The notes: a model not told the origin generated them from the sequence alone. Shown: positions 1 to 6,278, counted from the first letter of the stretch. The stretch is DNA of 6,688 nucleotides from Candidatus Sulfotelmatobacter sp. (GCA_030151135.1 JASLEQ010000430.1:1-6688), one strand, 5' to 3'. Numbers and translations are program-made.

Positions 1-1463
1 AGGAAGCCGCTGCCCGCTTCTCCGACAAGACCGCGGCCGAGCTTCTTCCTGTGAGCATGCATGCTACGCCGCAGGCCCAGAGCTCAACCGGCGTTGCTTC
101 CAGCTCGACCGGGGCCACGCCAGCCGTGAACCTTGCGGCCGAGCAGAAAGCTCAGATGGCGCAAGCCCAGAGTGCCGCCGCCGGCCCGCGCTACACGGGC
201 GAGCCGATTTCGGTCAATCTGAAAGATGTCGATCTCAAAGATTTCTTCCGCCTTATCCACGAGATCAGCGGCCTCAACGTTGTGCTCGATCCTAACGTGC
301 ACGGCACCCTGACGATCGTGCTCGATGACGTGCCGTGGGATCAGGCCCTCGACATCGTTCTCAAGAACAACGATCTGGCCCGCGAACTCGAAGGCAACGT
401 CTTGCGCATCGCCACGGTCGACACTTTGAAGAAAGAAGCCGACGCCCGCCGCGCCCAGATCGAGTCTGAGGCTCTGGCCGTCGAAAAGGTCTCGGTGACC
501 CGCTTCTTGAGCTACGCCAAGGCGAAAGACGTCATTCCAACCATCAAAAAGTTCCTCTCGCAGCGCGGTGATGTGGTCGCGGATGACCGCACCAACGCTG
601 TCATCGTGAACGACATTCCGAAAGTCATTCCGGTTGTCGACCGCATGCTGACCCAGTTAGACCGCAAGACGCAGGAAGTTGAAATCGAAGCGCGTGTCGT
701 AGCGGCTACCCGTCAGTTCGCGCGGGATATCGGTACACAGCTCGGCTTCGGTTGGGGCAACAGCGCCACCAACGTCGGTGGCGCCAGCCAGGTCGGTACT
801 TCTCCGGAAGGAGTGTTCGGTGGACCGCCGCCGTTCTACTCAATTATCGGCACCACCGCGCCGACCGGTACGACTCTGAACCAGATTCCGCTGTTCTCGA
901 ACCTGGCCGTCACCCAGCCCACCAGTGGCCTCGGATTCCAGACGTCATCGGGGAACGTCCGCATCGACGCCGTCCTGACAATGGCTGAGTCGCGCGGCTT
1001 GCTCAAAGTGCTCTCGCGTCCGCGGGTTGTCACGCAGAACAACATCCAGGCCCTCGTAAAACAGGGTGTGCGTGTTCCAATCGTGACGCAGGCGCAGTTG
1101 GGCGGTCCGCCGACCGTTACCTACGTTGACGCTTTCCTGCGGTTGACCGTCACTCCGCAGATCACCTCGGAGAACACGATCTTCCTGAACGTCGACGTCG
1201 AGAACACTACGCCGAACTTCGGGCAGGAAGTCCAGGGCAACCCCGAACTGATCACTCAGCAGGCCACCACGCAGGTCCTCGTGACCGATGGCGGCACGGT
1301 AGTGATCGGCGGCGTTATCCAGACACAGAACTCGATCAACATCACGCAAGTTCCCCTATTGGGCAGCTTGCCGGTCCTCGGAAACCTGTTCAAGCATACG
1401 CAGGTCAACACCCAGAACCAGGAGTTGATCTTCTTCATCACCCCGCGAATCATTCAGACATAG
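1..1463 (+). CDS. pilQ: Type IV pilus secretin PilQ, 5' truncated by the window edge
   Basis: Secretins of this family form the multimeric outer-membrane channel through which the type IV pilus passes. The frame is open from position 3 with no stop before the GTG at 51, so that GTG is probably not the true start and the N-terminal part (signal peptide, AMIN domains) lies outside the window. Counting residues from position 51: an Ala/Gln/Ser/Thr-rich linker (about 1-48), an STN domain (about 51-125, with VNLKDVDLKDFFRLIHEISG), a secretin N (NolW-type) domain (about 146-205), and the secretin beta-barrel domain (about 209-469). The barrel shows the family signatures: LSRPRVVTQNN, the late motif VPLLGSLPVLGNLF (434-447) and the terminal ELIFFITPRI. 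It ends directly after the barrel, as PilQ does. A general secretion secretin (GspD) is the main alternative, but GspD has more N domains and usually a C-terminal S domain. No pil genes are visible downstream, so this is probably the last gene of its operon. Confidence 0.9.
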   Translation, partial: EAAARFSDKTAAELLPVSMHATPQAQSSTGVASSSTGATPAVNLAAEQKAQMAQAQSAAAGPRYTGEPISVNLKDVDLKDFFRLIHEISGLNVVLDPNVHGTLTIVLDDVPWDQALDIVLKNNDLARELEGNVLRIATVDTLKKEADARRAQIESEALAVEKVSVTRFLSYAKAKDVIPTIKKFLSQRGDVVADDRTNAVIVNDIPKVIPVVDRMLTQLDRKTQEVEIEARVVAATRQFARDIGTQLGFGWGNSATNVGGASQVGTSPEGVFGGPPPFYSIIGTTAPTGTTLNQIPLFSNLAVTQPTSGLGFQTSSGNVRIDAVLTMAESRGLLKVLSRPRVVTQNNIQALVKQGVRVPIVTQAQLGGPPTVTYVDAFLRLTVTPQITSENTIFLNVDVENTTPNFGQEVQGNPELITQQATTQVLVTDGGTVVIGGVIQTQNSINITQVPLLGSLPVLGNLFKHTQVNTQNQELIFFITPRIIQT

Positions 1464-1493
1464 TCTGAACTCGCAGACGCGATCGAGAAATTC

Positions 1494-1538
1494 AGCCGCC
1501 GGCCTGAAGAATCCCTCAGGTCGGCGGTTCTCTTTCTA
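1494..1538 (+). terminator. Intrinsic terminator after pilQ
   Basis: A 14-base-pair stem (1494-1507 with 1516-1529, including two G-T pairs) closes an 8-base loop and is followed by the T-rich run TTCTCTTTCT. It begins about 30 bases after the pilQ stop codon. The strength of the stem and its position make a Rho-independent terminator very likely, and it separates pilQ from the peptidase gene. Confidence 0.88.
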
Positions 1539-1581
1539 GTCATCGGATCCGAGCCACGGCCAGGAGGCACGCGGTCCTTCT

Positions 1582-1598
1582 CTCGAGTCGTACTCGAG
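1582..1598. promoter_or_regulatory. Perfect 7-bp inverted repeat upstream of the M24 peptidase gene, possible operator
   Basis: The arms CTCGAGT and ACTCGAG are perfect inverted copies separated by three bases. The site ends 21 bases before the ATG at 1620, just upstream of a -10-like box. The size and symmetry fit a dimeric regulator site, but a chance palindrome or a small RNA hairpin cannot be excluded. No regulator gene is in the window. Confidence 0.3.
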
Positions 1599-1606
1599 GC
1601 TGCTGC

Positions 1607-1612
1607 TAAACT
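1607..1612 (+). promoter_or_regulatory. Candidate -10 box for a leaderless transcript of the peptidase gene
   Basis: TAAACT matches four of six bases of the TATAAT consensus and lies 7 bases before the ATG at 1620, which would put the transcription start at or next to the start codon. No Shine-Dalgarno sequence occurs in the 20 bases before that ATG, as expected of a leaderless mRNA. No good -35 hexamer is visible at the usual spacing, so this remains tentative. Confidence 0.25.
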
Positions 1613-1619
1613 TCTCTCG

Positions 1620-2708
1620 ATGGATTTCGACATTCGCCAACTAAGACTTCGCGAGCACTTGGCCGCGAGTCGTTACGATGCTCTTCTCGTCAGTCACCTT
1701 CCCAACATCCGATACCTTTGTGGCTTTACCGGCAGCGCCGGGCTGCTCCTGGTCGAGGCAAAGCGCAGCACGTTCTTCACCGACGTCCGCTACGACACGC
1801 AGGCTCACGAAGAAGTGAAGGGCGCCAAAATTGTCATCGCCCGCAAAGCTCCGCTCGAAGCCGTGGGAGAATTCCTGGCGAAACGCCGTAAGGGTTCTCG
1901 CCGGCAGACTGTCGGCCTCGAGTCCGACCACGTCACCCTCTCCGAGAAAAAGCGTCTCTCCCAATCTCACCTGGCTGGCGTCCTCTTTAAGGATGCGCCC
2001 CCAATGGTCGAGCGCTTCCGCATGGTGAAGGATGAAGAGGAGATCGCAAGAATCCGCGCCGCCGTGCAACTTGGAGCGGAGATTTTCGATCGCGCCCTGG
2101 AAGTCTTGCGCCCGGGAGTGAAGGAGGTCGAGGTCGCCGCAGAAATGGAGTTGGCAGCGCGCCAGGGCGGGGCTGAAGCTATGTCTTTCGAGACGATCAT
2201 CGCTTCTGGTGCGCGATCTGCTCTTCCTCACGGCCGCGCATCCTCTCAGCCCATCGCTTCCGGAGCGTTCGTGGTCTGCGACTTCGGTGTTATACTTTCA
2301 AGTTATTGTTCGGATCAGACCCGTACTGTATGGGTCGGCAAGCTTTCGGACGACGCCAGGCAAGCCTATGAGGCCGTACGTGAGGCGCAACAGGCGGCGA
2401 TCGAAGCGATTCGGCCGGGCGTCAGGGCGGGCGATGTAGATGCCGCTGCCCGAAGTAGTCTGCGCAAGTCCGGTTTTGGTCGGTACTTTACCCATTCCAC
2501 CGGTCATGGTGTAGGCCTTGAGATCCACGAGGCCCCCCGAATCGGTGACGGCCAAAAAGAGCTGCTCCAGCCGGGCATGGTCATTACCATTGAGCCCGGG
2601 ATATACTTTCCCGGAAAATGGGGAGTGAGGATCGAGGATATCGTCGTGGTGACCTCCGGCGGTTGTGAGGTTTTAACCCCGACAAGCAAGGATTTTATAG
2701 CTGTCTAG
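1620..2708 (+). CDS. Xaa-Pro aminopeptidase / M24-family dimetal peptidase
   Basis: Predicted cytoplasmic aminopeptidase (362 aa) that removes an N-terminal residue preceding proline. The N-terminal creatinase-like domain (about 1-130) carries the family segment NIRYLCGFTGSAG (29-41). The C-terminal pita-bread domain (about 137-355) contains all five expected metal ligands: D221 (CDFG), D232 (SDQTRTVW), H296 (TGHGVG), E325 (IEPGIY) and E339 (VRIED). H204, H292 and H303 match the conserved histidines around the active site; the 11-residue spacing of the two aspartates equals that in E. coli PepP. Length and domain layout fit the short YqhT/PepQ-like group better than the longer E. coli PepP, so a prolidase acting on dipeptides is possible. 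The start at 1620 gives the usual family N-terminus (MDFDIRQLRLREHL) and no earlier in-frame start exists after the pilQ terminator. No Shine-Dalgarno sequence is apparent. accB follows after 99 bases. Confidence 0.93.
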   Translation: MDFDIRQLRLREHLAASRYDALLVSHLPNIRYLCGFTGSAGLLLVEAKRSTFFTDVRYDTQAHEEVKGAKIVIARKAPLEAVGEFLAKRRKGSRRQTVGLESDHVTLSEKKRLSQSHLAGVLFKDAPPMVERFRMVKDEEEIARIRAAVQLGAEIFDRALEVLRPGVKEVEVAAEMELAARQGGAEAMSFETIIASGARSALPHGRASSQPIASGAFVVCDFGVILSSYCSDQTRTVWVGKLSDDARQAYEAVREAQQAAIEAIRPGVRAGDVDAAARSSLRKSGFGRYFTHSTGHGVGLEIHEAPRIGDGQKELLQPGMVITIEPGIYFPGKWGVRIEDIVVVTSGGCEVLTPTSKDFIAV

Positions 2709-2726
2709 TCTTCATGCAATGCAATG

Positions 2727-2773
2727 GCCGGGCAGGCTCCGCTCCCGGCTCGTTTGGCGCGCGTCAGGCGCGC
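2727..2773 (+). promoter_or_regulatory. GC-rich leader with two predicted hairpins upstream of accB
   Basis: The 99-base gap between the peptidase gene and accB holds two perfect GC stems: GCCGGG/CCCGGC (2727-2732 with 2744-2749, 11-base loop) and GCGCGC/GCGCGC (2757-2762 with 2768-2773, 5-base loop). Neither is followed by a T run, so they are not ordinary terminators. No good Shine-Dalgarno sequence lies near the accB ATG. The leader could affect mRNA stability or accB translation, but no known riboswitch or leader class is recognised. Confidence 0.3.
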
Positions 2774-2807
2774 GGCAGGGATAGAGAAACGGTCCCACCA
2801 TACACAA

Positions 2808-3293
2808 ATGAATCAAAAAGAGCTGAAAGAGTTAATCGAGTTCTTAATCGAGAAGGACATCGCTGAGTTCGAGCTCGAACGCGGCGACGTCAAGGTCAAA
2901 ATCAGGCGCGCCGGCGAGCAGACCGTCGTCCACTCTCACGCGGACCCGCGGTATTATGCAGTTCCGCCTGCACCACCAGCGCCTGCAAGTCCGGCTGCCC
3001 CGGCACCTGCCGTTGCCAGTGCTCCGGCCGCACCCGCTCCGGAAGAAGGCTTGCACACTGTCAAGTCTCCCATCGTGGGGACCTTCTATGAAGCGCCCTC
3101 GCCCGGAGCTCCGCCCTTCGTCAAGGTCGGCGACGTCGTTGAGTTGGGACAGGTCATTTGCATCGTCGAGGCCATGAAGCTTTTGAACGAGATTGAATCC
3201 GATGTCGCTGGCGAGATCGTCAAGAAGCTCGCGACCAACGGACAGCCGATCGAATATGGCCAGGAACTGTTTGTCATCCGGCCGAAGAAGTGA
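2808..3293 (+). CDS. accB: Biotin carboxyl carrier protein of acetyl-CoA carboxylase
   Basis: AccB (161 aa) carries the covalently attached biotin that AccC carboxylates and the carboxyltransferase then uses to make malonyl-CoA for fatty acid synthesis. Residues 1-34 are the usual amphipathic N-terminal segment (MNQKELKELIEFLIEKDIAE, then a charged stretch). Residues 52-79 form a Pro/Ala-rich flexible linker, and 81-160 are the biotinyl domain with the hallmark EAMKL at 121-125; K124 is the expected biotinylation site. GTFYEAPSPGAPPFVKVGD fits the biotinyl/lipoyl fold. An in-frame ATG at 2724 would add 28 residues (Arg/Ala-rich, unlike any AccB N-terminus), so 2808 is preferred on family alignment even though no clear Shine-Dalgarno sequence precedes it. 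accC follows after 160 bases, but a terminator lies in that gap. Confidence 0.96.
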   Translation: MNQKELKELIEFLIEKDIAEFELERGDVKVKIRRAGEQTVVHSHADPRYYAVPPAPPAPASPAAPAPAVASAPAAPAPEEGLHTVKSPIVGTFYEAPSPGAPPFVKVGDVVELGQVICIVEAMKLLNEIESDVAGEIVKKLATNGQPIEYGQELFVIRPKK

Positions 3294-3306
3294 TTTTGCG
3301 GTTTCT

Positions 3307-3332
3307 AGGCGCGCTTACTTGCGCGCCTTTTT
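3307..3332 (+). terminator. Intrinsic terminator between accB and accC
   Basis: A perfect 8-base-pair stem (AGGCGCGC at 3307-3314 with GCGCGCCT at 3321-3328) closes a 6-base loop, with a run of five T residues at 3328-3332. It begins 14 bases after the accB stop codon. The structure is textbook for Rho-independent termination. Its place inside what is usually one accBC operon implies either partial termination or a separate promoter for accC. Confidence 0.82.
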
Positions 3333-3417
3333 CTGTCTGAGAAACTGGGGTTGCAATGGATCCGTCTGGCTATTATTTCCAAAGCAAACACTCCAAAGAC
3401 TCTCGTGAGTAAGGAAA

Positions 3418-3452
3418 CTGAGAGCTTGCAGCTGAAAGCTGAGAGCCGAATT
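3418..3452 (+). repeat. Degenerate 7-base tandem repeat ending one base before the accC start codon
   Basis: The bases before accC read as five consecutive heptamers: CTGAGAG, CTTGCAG, CTGAAAG, CTGAGAG, CCGAATT. The first and fourth are identical, the third differs by one base, and the second and fifth are diverged. The fourth unit supplies the only purine-rich Shine-Dalgarno-like sequence (GAGAG, 8 bases before ATG at 3454). It could be a short simple-sequence repeat that has been taken over as a ribosome binding site. Confidence 0.5.
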
Positions 3453-3453
3453 C

Positions 3454-4812
3454 ATGTTTAAGAAGATCCTGATCGCCAATCGCGGTGAAATTGCCTTGCG
3501 CATCATCTGTGCGTGCAAGGAGTTGAATGTTCGTACGGTTGCCATCTACAGCGAAGCCGACCGCAACTCGCTGCACGTCCGATTTGCCGACGAGGCCATC
3601 TGCATCGGTCCGCCGCAGCTCGCTCTCAGCTACCTGAATATTCCTGCGGTAATAAGCGCTGCCGAGATTGCCAACGTCGAGGCCATCCACCCGGGATACG
3701 GTCTCCTCGCGGAAAACGCCAATTTCGCCGAAGTCTGCGAGATGAGCGGGATCAAGTTCATCGGACCGCGGCCCGAAGTCACGCGCCTGATGGGCGAAAA
3801 AGAGAAAGCCCGCTCCGCCATGAAGAAGGCCGGCGTCCCCATTCTTCCCGGCTCCGACGGCATCATCGCCAGCGAAGCCGAAGCCCTTGAGTGGGCCAAG
3901 CAGGTCGGATTCCCCGTCATCATGAAAGCCTCAGCCGGCGGTGGCGGGCGCGGTATGCGCATCGTCCGCAATGATGAAGAACTCCCGGGACTGTTCAAAG
4001 CCGCCTCGTCAGAGGCCGCCGGAGCCTTCGGCAACGGCGACCTTTACATGGAGAAGTATGTCGAGCATCCGCGCCATATCGAGTTCCAGGTCCTGGCCGA
4101 CGAGCACGGGAATGTCGTCAGCCTCGGAGAACGCGAGTGCTCCATCCAGCGCCGCCACCAGAAGTTGCTGGAAGAATCGCCCTCGACCCAGGTCACGCCG
4201 GAATTGCGCAAGGAAATCGGCGAGGTCCTCTGCAAGTCACTCGCCCATATCGGCTATTGGAACGCCGGAACCATCGAATTCCTGATGGACAAGAATCGGC
4301 AGCTCCACTTCATCGAGATGAACACCCGCATTCAGGTGGAGCATCCGGTCACCGAGATGGTCACCGACGTCGATCTGGTGAAGAGCCAAATCATGATTGC
4401 CGCCGGCGCGAAGTTGTCCGATGTACTGCACGGCCCCATCGTTCATCGCGGGCACTCCATCGAATGCCGCATCAACGCCGAGCATCCAGAGAAGTTCACG
4501 CCGTCCGCCGGAAAGATCACTGCATTCCATCCTGCCGGCGGCACAGGAGTCCGCGTCGACACGGCGGCCTATGCCGAAGGCGTCATTCCACCCTATTACG
4601 ATTCCCTGATTGCGAAATTAATTGTCCGTGCCAAAGACCGCGACGAAGCGGTCTCACGGATGAGCAGAGCCCTTGAAATGTTCATCGTCGAAGGCATCTA
4701 CACGACGATCCCGCTGCACAGAAAAATCCTGGCCGACCCGGACTTCCGCGCCGGTAACTTCGACACCGGATTCATCGAACGCTTCCTGGCGAAGAACAAC
4801 AAAGCGGTTTAG
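3454..4812 (+). CDS. accC: Biotin carboxylase subunit of acetyl-CoA carboxylase
   Basis: AccC (452 aa) uses ATP and bicarbonate to carboxylate the biotin on AccB. Domains in order are the N-terminal biotin carboxylase domain (1-about 110, starting [17 protein letters not shown]), the ATP-grasp domain (about 115-320) with the glycine-rich loop [11 protein letters not shown] (158-168), and the C-terminal domain (about 333-440). Catalytic and ligand residues known from E. coli AccC are present: K116, K158, H208, K237, E275, E288, N290, R292, Q294, E296 and R339. The length is typical for a free-standing subunit (E. coli 449 aa), so this is not a fused acyl-CoA or pyruvate carboxylase. The alpha subunit of another biotin-dependent carboxylase would look similar, but adjacency to accB settles the call. 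The start gives the standard family N-terminus. No terminator is evident in the 62 bases before the next gene. Confidence 0.97.
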   Translation: MFKKILIANRGEIALRIICACKELNVRTVAIYSEADRNSLHVRFADEAICIGPPQLALSYLNIPAVISAAEIANVEAIHPGYGLLAENANFAEVCEMSGIKFIGPRPEVTRLMGEKEKARSAMKKAGVPILPGSDGIIASEAEALEWAKQVGFPVIMKASAGGGGRGMRIVRNDEELPGLFKAASSEAAGAFGNGDLYMEKYVEHPRHIEFQVLADEHGNVVSLGERECSIQRRHQKLLEESPSTQVTPELRKEIGEVLCKSLAHIGYWNAGTIEFLMDKNRQLHFIEMNTRIQVEHPVTEMVTDVDLVKSQIMIAAGAKLSDVLHGPIVHRGHSIECRINAEHPEKFTPSAGKITAFHPAGGTGVRVDTAAYAEGVIPPYYDSLIAKLIVRAKDRDEAVSRMSRALEMFIVEGIYTTIPLHRKILADPDFRAGNFDTGFIERFLAKNNKAV

Positions 4813-4849
4813 ACAAGTACTGCTAACCAAAACGTTCCCCGCCCATCTG

Positions 4850-4865
4850 ATCCTCTGGAAAGGAT
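4850..4865 (+). promoter_or_regulatory. Small hairpin containing the ribosome binding site of the secreted-protein gene
   Basis: ATCCT (4850-4854) can pair with AGGAT (4861-4865) around a 6-base loop. The second arm contains AGGA, the likely Shine-Dalgarno sequence for the ATG at 4875 (11-base gap). The stem has only five base pairs, so any masking of the site would be weak. Within the same stretch a four-codon reading frame (ATG at 4864) ends in a TGA that overlaps the true ATG as ATGA. Confidence 0.25.
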
Positions 4866-4874
4866 GAATCGCTT

Positions 4875-5447
4875 ATGAAGGGTCTCAGGTTATTGGCTCT
4901 CGCAGTTCTCGTCCTCGGTGGAATGCTAGTCCCACTCCAGAGTCAAACCACGGACAACCCAGCAAACCTTCCCCAACGCGATGGCTCTCACGACTTCAAT
5001 TTCCTCATCGGCGACTGGAAGGCTCACGTCCGCCGACTTCCAGACCGCCTAAACAACTCGAACCAGTGGGATGAATACGATGGCATTTCGAACCATCACA
5101 AGCTCCTCGACAGCAACGCGAACTTCGAACAGTTCGAAGTGACCAGCACCGACAAGAAACTTCACATCAAGGCGCAAACGCTACGTCTCTATAACCCGCA
5201 GACGCGCCAATGGAGCATCTACCTCGTGGACCTCGATAACGGCACTCTCGACACTCCGCCGGTTGTGGGCACGTTCACGGGCAAGCGCGGAGAGTTTTTT
5301 CATCAGGAGACCCTCAAGGGTCGCACGATTCTGGTACGGTACGTCTGGCTCGACCTCGGACCGAACTCGGCCCGTATGGAGCAGTCCTACTCACCAGATG
5401 GCGGCAAGACTTGGGAAGTGAATTGGATTTGTGAGCTGTCGCGCTGA
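4875..5447 (+). CDS. Secreted protein of unknown function, probably DUF1579-like
   Basis: Predicted exported protein of 190 aa. Residues 1-24 look like a Sec signal peptide: a positively charged start (MKGLR), a hydrophobic core (LLALAVLVLGGMLVPL), then a likely cleavage around QSQ/TT. The mature part begins with HDFNFLIGDWKAHVRRL (39-55), has RQWSIYLVDLDNG (111-123) and ends with SPDGGKTWEVNWICEL (173-188). This pattern (DF-IG-W near the front, DGGKTWE-NW near the end) resembles DUF1579 and related beta-rich domains common in Acidobacteriota and Bacteroidota. That assignment is from memory of the motifs; no enzymatic function can be named. There is a single cysteine (C186) close to the C-terminus and no lipobox. 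It lies 62 bases after accC and 20 bases before thiE, so it is probably co-transcribed with thiE, without an obvious functional link to either neighbour. The start is supported by AAAGGA upstream and by the signal peptide. Confidence 0.85.
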   Translation: MKGLRLLALAVLVLGGMLVPLQSQTTDNPANLPQRDGSHDFNFLIGDWKAHVRRLPDRLNNSNQWDEYDGISNHHKLLDSNANFEQFEVTSTDKKLHIKAQTLRLYNPQTRQWSIYLVDLDNGTLDTPPVVGTFTGKRGEFFHQETLKGRTILVRYVWLDLGPNSARMEQSYSPDGGKTWEVNWICELSR

Positions 5448-5467
5448 AGAGGATTATTAAACATCGT

Positions 5468-6082
5468 ATGATCCCGATTCCCAGGCTTTACCCCATTCTC
5501 GACGCGACGTGCTTCTCCGATCTCAACGCCCTGCTCTCTGCCGCGCAGGATCTCGTCTCCGCCGGCTGCACCGTCCTCCAATACCGCAACAAATCCGGCA
5601 GCGCCCGCGTGATGCTCGACCACGCCCACGAACTAAAAAAACATCTCGGCGACTCGGTCACTCTCATCATGAACGACCGTGCCGATCTATGCCTCGCCGC
5701 CGACTTCAAGGGCGTCCACGTCGGCCAGGACGATCTTTCCCCCGAATCCGTCCGTAAGATCATCGGCCCAAATCGTTGGCTCGGCGTCTCCACCCACAAT
5801 CCCGAGCAACTTCGCGAGGCCGATCTTACCTCCGCCGACTATCTCGCCATCGGGCCAGTTTTCGCCACAACGAGCAAAGAAAAGCCGGATCCGGTCGTCG
5901 GCCTCGAAGGAGTCCGTCGTGCGCGCGATATCACTCGTAAGCCGCTGGTCGCCATCGGCGGAATCACTCGTGCAAACGCTGCTTCAGTGATGGAGGCTGG
6001 CGCCGATTCAGTCGCCGTCATTTCAGACCTTGTCCCCGATCCCCGCAAATCAGCAGAGGAATTTTTCCGCATCTTAAGGTAA
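5468..6082 (+). CDS. thiE: Thiamine phosphate synthase
   Basis: ThiE joins the pyrimidine HMP-PP to the thiazole phosphate to give thiamine monophosphate, in the cytoplasm. The protein is 204 aa, typical of a single-domain ThiE, and is a TIM barrel. Visible motifs in order: QYRNK (38-42; Q38, R40 and K42 bind the pyrimidine diphosphate), MNDRAD (68-73; N69 and D70), VHVGQDDL (83-90; metal-binding aspartates), GVSTH (106-110), YLAIGPVFATTSK (125-137), AIGGIT (162-167) and GADSVAVIS (178-186). Retention of the diphosphate-binding residues argues against the related isomerase TenI. The ATG at 5468 follows AAGAGGA (5447-5453) by 14 bases, a rather long gap, but no other usual start fits. The 20-base spacing from the gene before it leaves no room for a TPP riboswitch directly upstream. 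No other thiamine gene is in the window. Confidence 0.94.
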   Translation: MIPIPRLYPILDATCFSDLNALLSAAQDLVSAGCTVLQYRNKSGSARVMLDHAHELKKHLGDSVTLIMNDRADLCLAADFKGVHVGQDDLSPESVRKIIGPNRWLGVSTHNPEQLREADLTSADYLAIGPVFATTSKEKPDPVVGLEGVRRARDITRKPLVAIGGITRANAASVMEAGADSVAVISDLVPDPRKSAEEFFRILR

Positions 6083-6130
6083 AGTCTCAGGCATTGCGAA
6101 TGTGGGCTTTCAGTTGTCATCAAGTCTCTC

Positions 6131-6249
6131 TTGTCATCCTGGGGCCTGCGCCTTTTGCAGGCCGAAGGACCTATGTACGTGCCGGCAGCGCATCTGCCGC
6201 CAGCGTACGGCATAGACCTTCGTGGCAAGCAACAAGCCCAAGATGACAA
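6131..6249. repeat. 119-base imperfect palindromic intergenic element (REP/MITE-like)
   Basis: The ends are near-perfect inverted copies: TTGTCATCCTGGG (6131-6143) and, on the other strand, TTGTCATCTTGGG (6249-6237), with one mismatch. A second pair of arms, 6163-6179 and 6204-6222, matches with small indels (CGAAGGACCTATG against CGAAGGTCTATG, then both ending in TACG). Inside are two local hairpins: GGCCTGC/GCAGGCC (6143-6149 with 6157-6163) and CGGCAG/CTGCCG (6183-6188 with 6194-6199). The element carries no gene. Sequences beginning with TTGTCATCCTG and containing CGAAGGACCT are, as I recall, frequent between genes in Acidobacteriota, but copy number cannot be seen here. As RNA it would fold strongly and could act as an end or stability element for the thiE transcript, although no T run follows. 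Confidence 0.65.
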
Positions 6250-6273
6250 AGCGTAGCAATAGCGGGAAAGCCA

Positions 6274-6278
6274 GGGGG
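6274..6278 (+). promoter_or_regulatory. Shine-Dalgarno-like GGGGG supporting a CTG start of the permease
   Basis: GGGGG, preceded by A and followed by AA, differs by one base from GGAGG and could still pair with the 16S rRNA tail through a G-U pair. It lies 5 bases before CTG at 6284, a normal spacing, whereas the downstream GTG (6359) and ATG (6389) have no comparable site. It lies in the 35-base gap after the palindromic element. Confidence 0.4.

Noticed and set aside
51..53. GTG at 51 as the true start of the secretin
   Set aside because: The frame stays open to the window edge with coding-like sequence (EAAARFSDKTAAELLP), and PilQ should have further N-terminal domains.
945..1349. Minus-strand open frame of 134 residues inside the secretin gene
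   Set aside because: Antiparallel to the strongly conserved secretin barrel, with no recognisable protein family; a codon-bias artefact.
1562..1567. Perfect Shine-Dalgarno AGGAGG
   Set aside because: No ATG, GTG or TTG lies at a usable distance downstream, and it is over 50 bases from the peptidase start, so it is probably coincidental.
2714..2726. Tandem ATGCA repeat after the peptidase stop codon
   Set aside because: Only about 2.6 copies of a 5-base unit, well within chance.
2724..2807. Longer accB starting at ATG 2724
   Set aside because: It adds 28 Arg/Ala-rich residues encoded by the GC hairpin leader and unlike AccB N-termini. The ATG at 2808 gives the standard family start.
5448..5467. 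TPP riboswitch before thiE
   Set aside because: The gap is only 20 bases, and no thi-box-like structure is seen upstream of the preceding gene either (62-base gap after accC).
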